A DNA stretch of 37,806 bases from Alkalinema sp. RU_4_3 (GTDB lineage Bacteria > Cyanobacteriota > Cyanobacteriia > Leptolyngbyales > Leptolyngbyaceae). Below are positions 33,863 through 37,806 of this stretch, one piece after another (the first letter of the stretch is position 1; each line of letters begins with the position of its first letter). The stretch spans positions 1-37,806 of the forward strand of contig JAAUSA010000021.1 of NCBI GenBank assembly GCA_012031975.1, read 5' to 3'. A program made the translations under genes and the position numbers. The notes beneath the pieces are model-generated. The model saw only the letters and a program-made list of their open reading frames with translations, did no database searches and had not been told where the DNA came from.

Positions 33863-34873
33863 TCAATCATGCTCCACTACCTTCACTTTTCCCCGAAAAA
33901 CCACATACTGATAGATATTGTAAAACAACATAATCGGAATCAAAAAACCCACAAAAATGATCATAAACACCAACGCACTCGGTGAAGCTGCCGCCTGATA
34001 GATCGTGATCTCCGTCGGAATAATATAGGGAAACACAATCAACCCCAACCCCAAAAACGTCAGCAAAAAAATCAAAATCGTCCAAACAAACGGTGTCCGC
34101 TCCTCCCGCCGCCCCAGACTCCTGAGCAGCAATCCCACCAGCCCCACCCCCAACAGCGGGATCGCCGAAAACACATACAGCAAAGGCGGACTAAACAACC
34201 GCTCCCTCGCCGCCACGTAAAACACAGGCGTCACGATCGTAATCAAAATCGCCCCCACCAACGTCGTCACCGCCGCAATCTTCGCCGTACGAAAATGCGT
34301 CTCCTGCAATTCCCCCTCCGTCTTCAAAATCAAATAGGTCGATCCAATCAGCACATAGCCTTGGATTAAAGTTAACGTCACCAAGATCGATCGCCAATCC
34401 AACCAATCCCACATCCCCCCCGTAAAATGCCCCAACGCGTCTACACTAATCCCCTCAATCACACTCCCCAGCGCAAACCCCTGCCCGAGCGCAGCTAGGA
34501 AACTCCCGACCCCAAAGGAGAGATTCCAGAGGGTTTTGCGATCGGAATGCTCCCGAAATTCAAAGGCGATCGCTCTGAAGATCAAGCCGAAAATCATCAT
34601 GAAAATTGGAATATACAAAGCACTGAGGATCGTCCCGTAAGCTAGCGGAAACGCCCCAAACAGTGCCCCAGCCATCACCACCAGCCAGGTTTCATTGGCA
34701 TCCCACACGTTACCCAAACTCGTCATCAAAATACTGCGCCGCTTCTCATCGGAACTCGTCAGCGACAGAATCCCCACCCCCAAATCAAACCCATCCAGCA
34801 TGATATACAGGAACAAAAACAAACCCAAAATCACAAACCAAACCTGCGGCAGAAAATGCAGTAATGCGTTCAT
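33863..34873 (-). CDS. cydB: Cytochrome bd quinol oxidase subunit II
   Basis: Membrane subunit of the bd-type terminal oxidase, which oxidises quinol and reduces oxygen without pumping protons. The 336-residue product has the family N-terminus (FLFLYIMLDGFDLGVGIL), the conserved NVWDANETWLV segment, FEFREH, and about eight hydrophobic helices. The length is normal and the frame intact. It starts 36 bases after the cydA stop, so the pair is one operon. I searched the bases downstream for a short CydX-type peptide and found none. Confidence 0.93.
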   Translation of the reverse strand: MNALLHFLPQVWFVILGLFLFLYIMLDGFDLGVGILSLTSSDEKRRSILMTSLGNVWDANETWLVVMAGALFGAFPLAYGTILSALYIPIFMMIFGLIFRAIAFEFREHSDRKTLWNLSFGVGSFLAALGQGFALGSVIEGISVDALGHFTGGMWDWLDWRSILVTLTLIQGYVLIGSTYLILKTEGELQETHFRTAKIAAVTTLVGAILITIVTPVFYVAARERLFSPPLLYVFSAIPLLGVGLVGLLLRSLGRREERTPFVWTILIFLLTFLGLGLIVFPYIIPTEITIYQAAASPSALVFMIIFVGFLIPIMLFYNIYQYVVFRGKVKVVEHD

Positions 34874-34909
34874 TCCAGTCCCCTTAAAATTGCGAATTAA
34901 ATAACCGTT

Positions 34910-36343
34910 CTACTGATTGGCCTCCGCTGGCCGCTGATCGGGCAACAATTCCGCTGGCTCCTCCTTCACCGAAGGCGCATTATCCAACTGCGGCAACGCC
35001 ATCTCCAAATTCGGCCCCGCCTGAATAATTCGACTGCCAAAATACAGCGTCATCACAAAGAGCAACGAATACACCCCCGCAAAGGCGAGCAAACTTCCCA
35101 GCACCGTCTCCGCCGGAATCACAGAAGCCGCATCCGCCGTCCGAATCTGGTTATACATCGCCCAAGGCTGCCGCCCCACACACCGGACAATCCAACCCGA
35201 CTCCACCGCGATATAGCCCAGAGGCGCCGCAAAAATCCAACTCAAGAGCAGAAGCTTTTGCTGCTCGATCGCCCCCGCCACCAATTTCCCCCGCAGCCAC
35301 TGCACCGCACTCAATCCCATCAGCGCCGCAAAAAAGAAACCAATCCCACTCATAATCCGGAACGAATAGTAAATCAATCCCACCATCTTGGGCCGATTCT
35401 CCCTGGGCCATTCCTTCAGCCCCAACACAGGCGCCGACAGCTTGGGTTTGAACTCCAGAATATAGCCAAGCCCCTGGGGCACATTCAGCTCCCACTTATT
35501 GCGCTCACCCTTTTCATCAGGAATAGCTAGCAAACTCCAATCCGCAGGTTGCCCCGCCGGAGAAGTTTCCCACTTTGCCTCCATGGCCGCTAGCTTAGTC
35601 GGTTGATACTCGTAAACCTGCTCCGCGCTTAAGTGGCCCACGAAGATTTGCAGAGGGGTGACTGCGATCGCCGCCGCCAAAACAATCTGGAGCGATCGCG
35701 TGAAAAACGCCACATTGCGATTTTTCAGAATATACCAAGCACTAATCCCACCGATCACAAATAGCGAAGTCTCCAGCGTCGCCAAAAACATATGGGCCAC
35801 ACTGCGCACCATAAACGGATTGAGAATCGCCTGGAAATAGTCACTCACAATAAATTTGCCATTCACCATCTCGCCACCAGCGGGCGTCTGTAACCAGGAA
35901 TTGGCCACCAAAATCCAAAAGGTCGAAAGATTCGCCCCAAAGGCCACCATAATCGTCGCCAGGTAGTGAATCACCGGATGCACCCGCCCCCAGCCAAACA
36001 GCATAATCCCTAAAAAGCCTGCCTCCAGCATGAAGGCCATCGCCCCCTCAAAGCCCAAAATGCTGCCAAAGAAATCCCCCACCGCCTCCGAAAACGGTGC
36101 CCAATTGGTGCCGAACTGAAACTCCATCGGCAGCCCAGAGGCCACCCCAATCCCAAAATTCAACACATAGAGCTTCGACCAAAACCTCGCATGGTAGTAA
36201 TAATCAGGATTGCGCGTCTTCAGCCACAGTCCCTCCACCACCACCAAATAGATCGCCATCCCCGTCGTCAAGACAGGCCACAGCATATGAAAAATCGCCG
36301 TCAAGGCGAACTGCATCCGAGACAGCGACACGGTATCCAGCAT
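34910..36343 (-). CDS. cydA: Cytochrome bd quinol oxidase subunit I
   Basis: Catalytic subunit carrying hemes b558, b595 and d. Heme-ligand positions are visible: His in IFHMLWP (near residue 19), His in SVAHMF, Met in the GRQPWAMYNQIRT motif, plus FEGAMAFMLEAGF with the two Glu residues of the di-heme site. The quinol loop keeps KLAAMEAKWE (Lys and Glu matching the E. coli K252/E257 pair) but lacks the long C-terminal insert of E. coli CydA, so this is a short Q-loop form. ATG 36343 is preferred over TTG 36388 because typical CydA begins here and GGGGA lies seven bases upstream. Length is 477 residues. Confidence 0.93.
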   Translation of the reverse strand: MLDTVSLSRMQFALTAIFHMLWPVLTTGMAIYLVVVEGLWLKTRNPDYYYHARFWSKLYVLNFGIGVASGLPMEFQFGTNWAPFSEAVGDFFGSILGFEGAMAFMLEAGFLGIMLFGWGRVHPVIHYLATIMVAFGANLSTFWILVANSWLQTPAGGEMVNGKFIVSDYFQAILNPFMVRSVAHMFLATLETSLFVIGGISAWYILKNRNVAFFTRSLQIVLAAAIAVTPLQIFVGHLSAEQVYEYQPTKLAAMEAKWETSPAGQPADWSLLAIPDEKGERNKWELNVPQGLGYILEFKPKLSAPVLGLKEWPRENRPKMVGLIYYSFRIMSGIGFFFAALMGLSAVQWLRGKLVAGAIEQQKLLLLSWIFAAPLGYIAVESGWIVRCVGRQPWAMYNQIRTADAASVIPAETVLGSLLAFAGVYSLLFVMTLYFGSRIIQAGPNLEMALPQLDNAPSVKEEPAELLPDQRPAEANQ

Positions 36344-36457
36344 CGCCAGATCCCCTGGGGCAAGGGTAGATTCATAGGGTAGATTCAAGCCGTTTTGTGA
36401 GGACTTCTACTATCCTAGCGATCCCAAACCACTTCCCTAAAGGCTTTTTAAGAAGTC

Positions 36458-37663
36458 TTAAGTCTCCTTAATAGATTCCGCTTCCTTCTGGCCCATCAGC
36501 CAATAGGTCTTCATCTTGCCCCGGCCCTTCACCGAAATCATCCCCCGCTTTTTGAGAGAAAACTGCGACTTTAGATCGGGATGCCGCAGCTGCTCATAGG
36601 TGGCCTCCGTCATCTGAATCTGCCCCGCCCGTCCCGTCGATTCCATCCGACTGGCCACATTCACCGTATCGCCCCAGAGATCGTAAATAAACTTCCGCTT
36701 ACCAATCACCCCGGCCACCACAGGCCCCGTATTAATCCCAATCCGAATCGCCAGCGGCTGATCGCCATCGGCAAACTGTACGGTCGCCGCCTGCATCGCC
36801 AGGGCCATCTGAGCGATCGCCGCCGCATGGTCCGCCCTCGGAATCGGCAACCCCGCCACCGCCATATAGGCATCCCCAATCGTCTTAATCTTCTCGACGC
36901 CAAACTGGTCCGCCAACTGGTCAAAGGCCGAGAAAATTTCATTCAGCCACTTGACGAGGTCAATGGGTGGCCTAGCCGCCGCCGTCGCCGTAAAGCCCAC
37001 AATGTCAGCGAACAAAATCGTCGCTGACTCATAATGTTCAGCAATGGCCTTATTGTCTTCCTTGAGGCGCTTGACGATCGGCTTCGGCAAAATGTTATGC
37101 AGCAGGCGTTCGGACCTGTCGGTCTCCATCCGCATCGTCTGCTCAATCCGCTTTTGCTGGGTGACATCCCGCGCCACCCAGACCACCGTATCCGCCGACA
37201 GCGGCGAAATCTGGGCATCGAACCAATAGACCTTGCGGCCAATCCGGGCCTGATAATCCACCTGCACCGTCTCCCTACGCCGCAGCGCCACCTGAATCGC
37301 ATTAAAATGCGTCGCCGCCTGCTCCACCGACATCACCTTATGGAGCTGCTTACCCACCTGGGCATAGAGTGCTTCACGGGGAAAGGCCGGATGGGTCCCC
37401 GCCACCCTTAGACAAAAGCCCTTGCGATCGTAGACCAACACCACCGCCGACATCGCATTGAAAAACGCCTGTAATTCTTCCTCGGACTGCCGCAGAATCG
37501 ACTCAATATGGATCGCCCGGTTCAGATCCGCTGTCAGGGCCGATCGCTCCCGCCAAAGCTCTGCCATTAGCAGATCGCCATGCTGGGCTACCACTTCCAG
37601 CTGACACTCCATATCCTGCACCTGGCGCTTCAGTTGGCCAATCTCATCCAGTAAATCCAGCAC
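36458..37663 (-). CDS. PAS-domain class III adenylate cyclase
   Basis: Soluble cyclase likely making cAMP. From GTG 37663 the product is 401 residues: a coiled-coil N-terminus, a PAS domain (ELQAFFNAMSAVVLVYDRKG to WVARDVTQQKR), a signalling helix (LLHNILPKPIVKRLKEDN) and a class III catalytic domain. The metal Asp residues lie in ILFADIVGFT and TIGDAYM. The Lys in EKIKTIGD and the Asp in YDLWGDTVNVASRM specify adenine rather than guanine. The true start may be ATG 37746. If one base were added near a CCC run, the frame would begin MTQYYPFPLDAQFHGRQ and join smoothly. It lies upstream of cydA on the same strand. Confidence 0.85.
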   Translation of the reverse strand: MLDLLDEIGQLKRQVQDMECQLEVVAQHGDLLMAELWRERSALTADLNRAIHIESILRQSEEELQAFFNAMSAVVLVYDRKGFCLRVAGTHPAFPREALYAQVGKQLHKVMSVEQAATHFNAIQVALRRRETVQVDYQARIGRKVYWFDAQISPLSADTVVWVARDVTQQKRIEQTMRMETDRSERLLHNILPKPIVKRLKEDNKAIAEHYESATILFADIVGFTATAAARPPIDLVKWLNEIFSAFDQLADQFGVEKIKTIGDAYMAVAGLPIPRADHAAAIAQMALAMQAATVQFADGDQPLAIRIGINTGPVVAGVIGKRKFIYDLWGDTVNVASRMESTGRAGQIQMTEATYEQLRHPDLKSQFSLKKRGMISVKGRGKMKTYWLMGQKEAESIKET

Positions 37664-37806
37664 AAACGGATCGTCGATCGCATCAAACTGCGATCGCTGC
37701 CTGCCATGGAATTGAGCATCTAAGGGAAAGGATAGTACTGAGTCATGCCTGGCGCTCGTGATCGATCAAACCTTCGCGATGCCCTACCCCTCAGAATACC
37801 CAGTCC

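Overview
The window is cyanobacterial chromosome. Evidence is the dense GCGATCGC (HIP1-type) palindromes in and between genes, psbZ of photosystem II, a BvdR-type biliverdin reductase, an NuiA-like nuclease inhibitor and several cyanobacteria-restricted families (DUF2605, DUF2973, DUF3143). The species cannot be named from this. No tRNA, 5S/16S/23S rRNA, CRISPR array, prophage or intact insertion sequence was seen. The one clear RNA gene is the small SRP RNA.

Layout. 1-4.3 kb: bvdR, a PAS histidine kinase, a DUF58 protein and a small ORF. 4.6-9 kb: an unknown membrane-anchored protein, the apt/peptide-permease pair, comF and ribH. 9.2-12.2 kb: an envelope/signalling run on the + strand (SPOR-like protein, FecR-domain protein, CHASE2-GGDEF diguanylate cyclase). 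12.2-17.9 kb: M28 peptidase, RlpA, a J-domain membrane protein with DUF3143, nuclease A inhibitor, YCII protein, SRP RNA and creatininase-family amidohydrolase. 17.8-25.7 kb: CCA-type nucleotidyltransferase, psbZ-DUF2605-DUF2973, a DUF697-like GTPase and smc. 26-31.8 kb: class A beta-lactamase-like serine hydrolase, tex, and a fusion of a Clp-type AAA+ ATPase with an FtsH-type M41 peptidase. 31.8-33.8 kb: a degraded accessory patch with an antitoxin-like ORF, an Rpn/DUF4351-like tail, a REP-associated transposase remnant with G/C palindromes, and a truncated, apparently chimeric retropepsin. 33.8-37.7 kb: cydAB (cytochrome bd) and a PAS adenylate cyclase.

The most important technical point is that many conserved genes carry one-base indels, mostly a missing base in a short homopolymer. 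They occur in the FecR gene, the M28 peptidase, rlpA (three), DUF3143, creatininase, smc (two), tex (a compensating pair), the AAA-M41 protease and the Rpn-like tail. Because housekeeping genes such as smc and tex are hit, and inserting or removing one base restores family motifs each time, I read these as assembly errors rather than genuine pseudogenes. I annotate whole gene spans and name the breakpoints.

The most unusual biology is the soluble AAA+/M41 protein at 29936-31841. It pairs an HCLR/Clp-clade ATPase with a peptidase domain normally driven by a classic-clade ATPase in membrane-bound FtsH.
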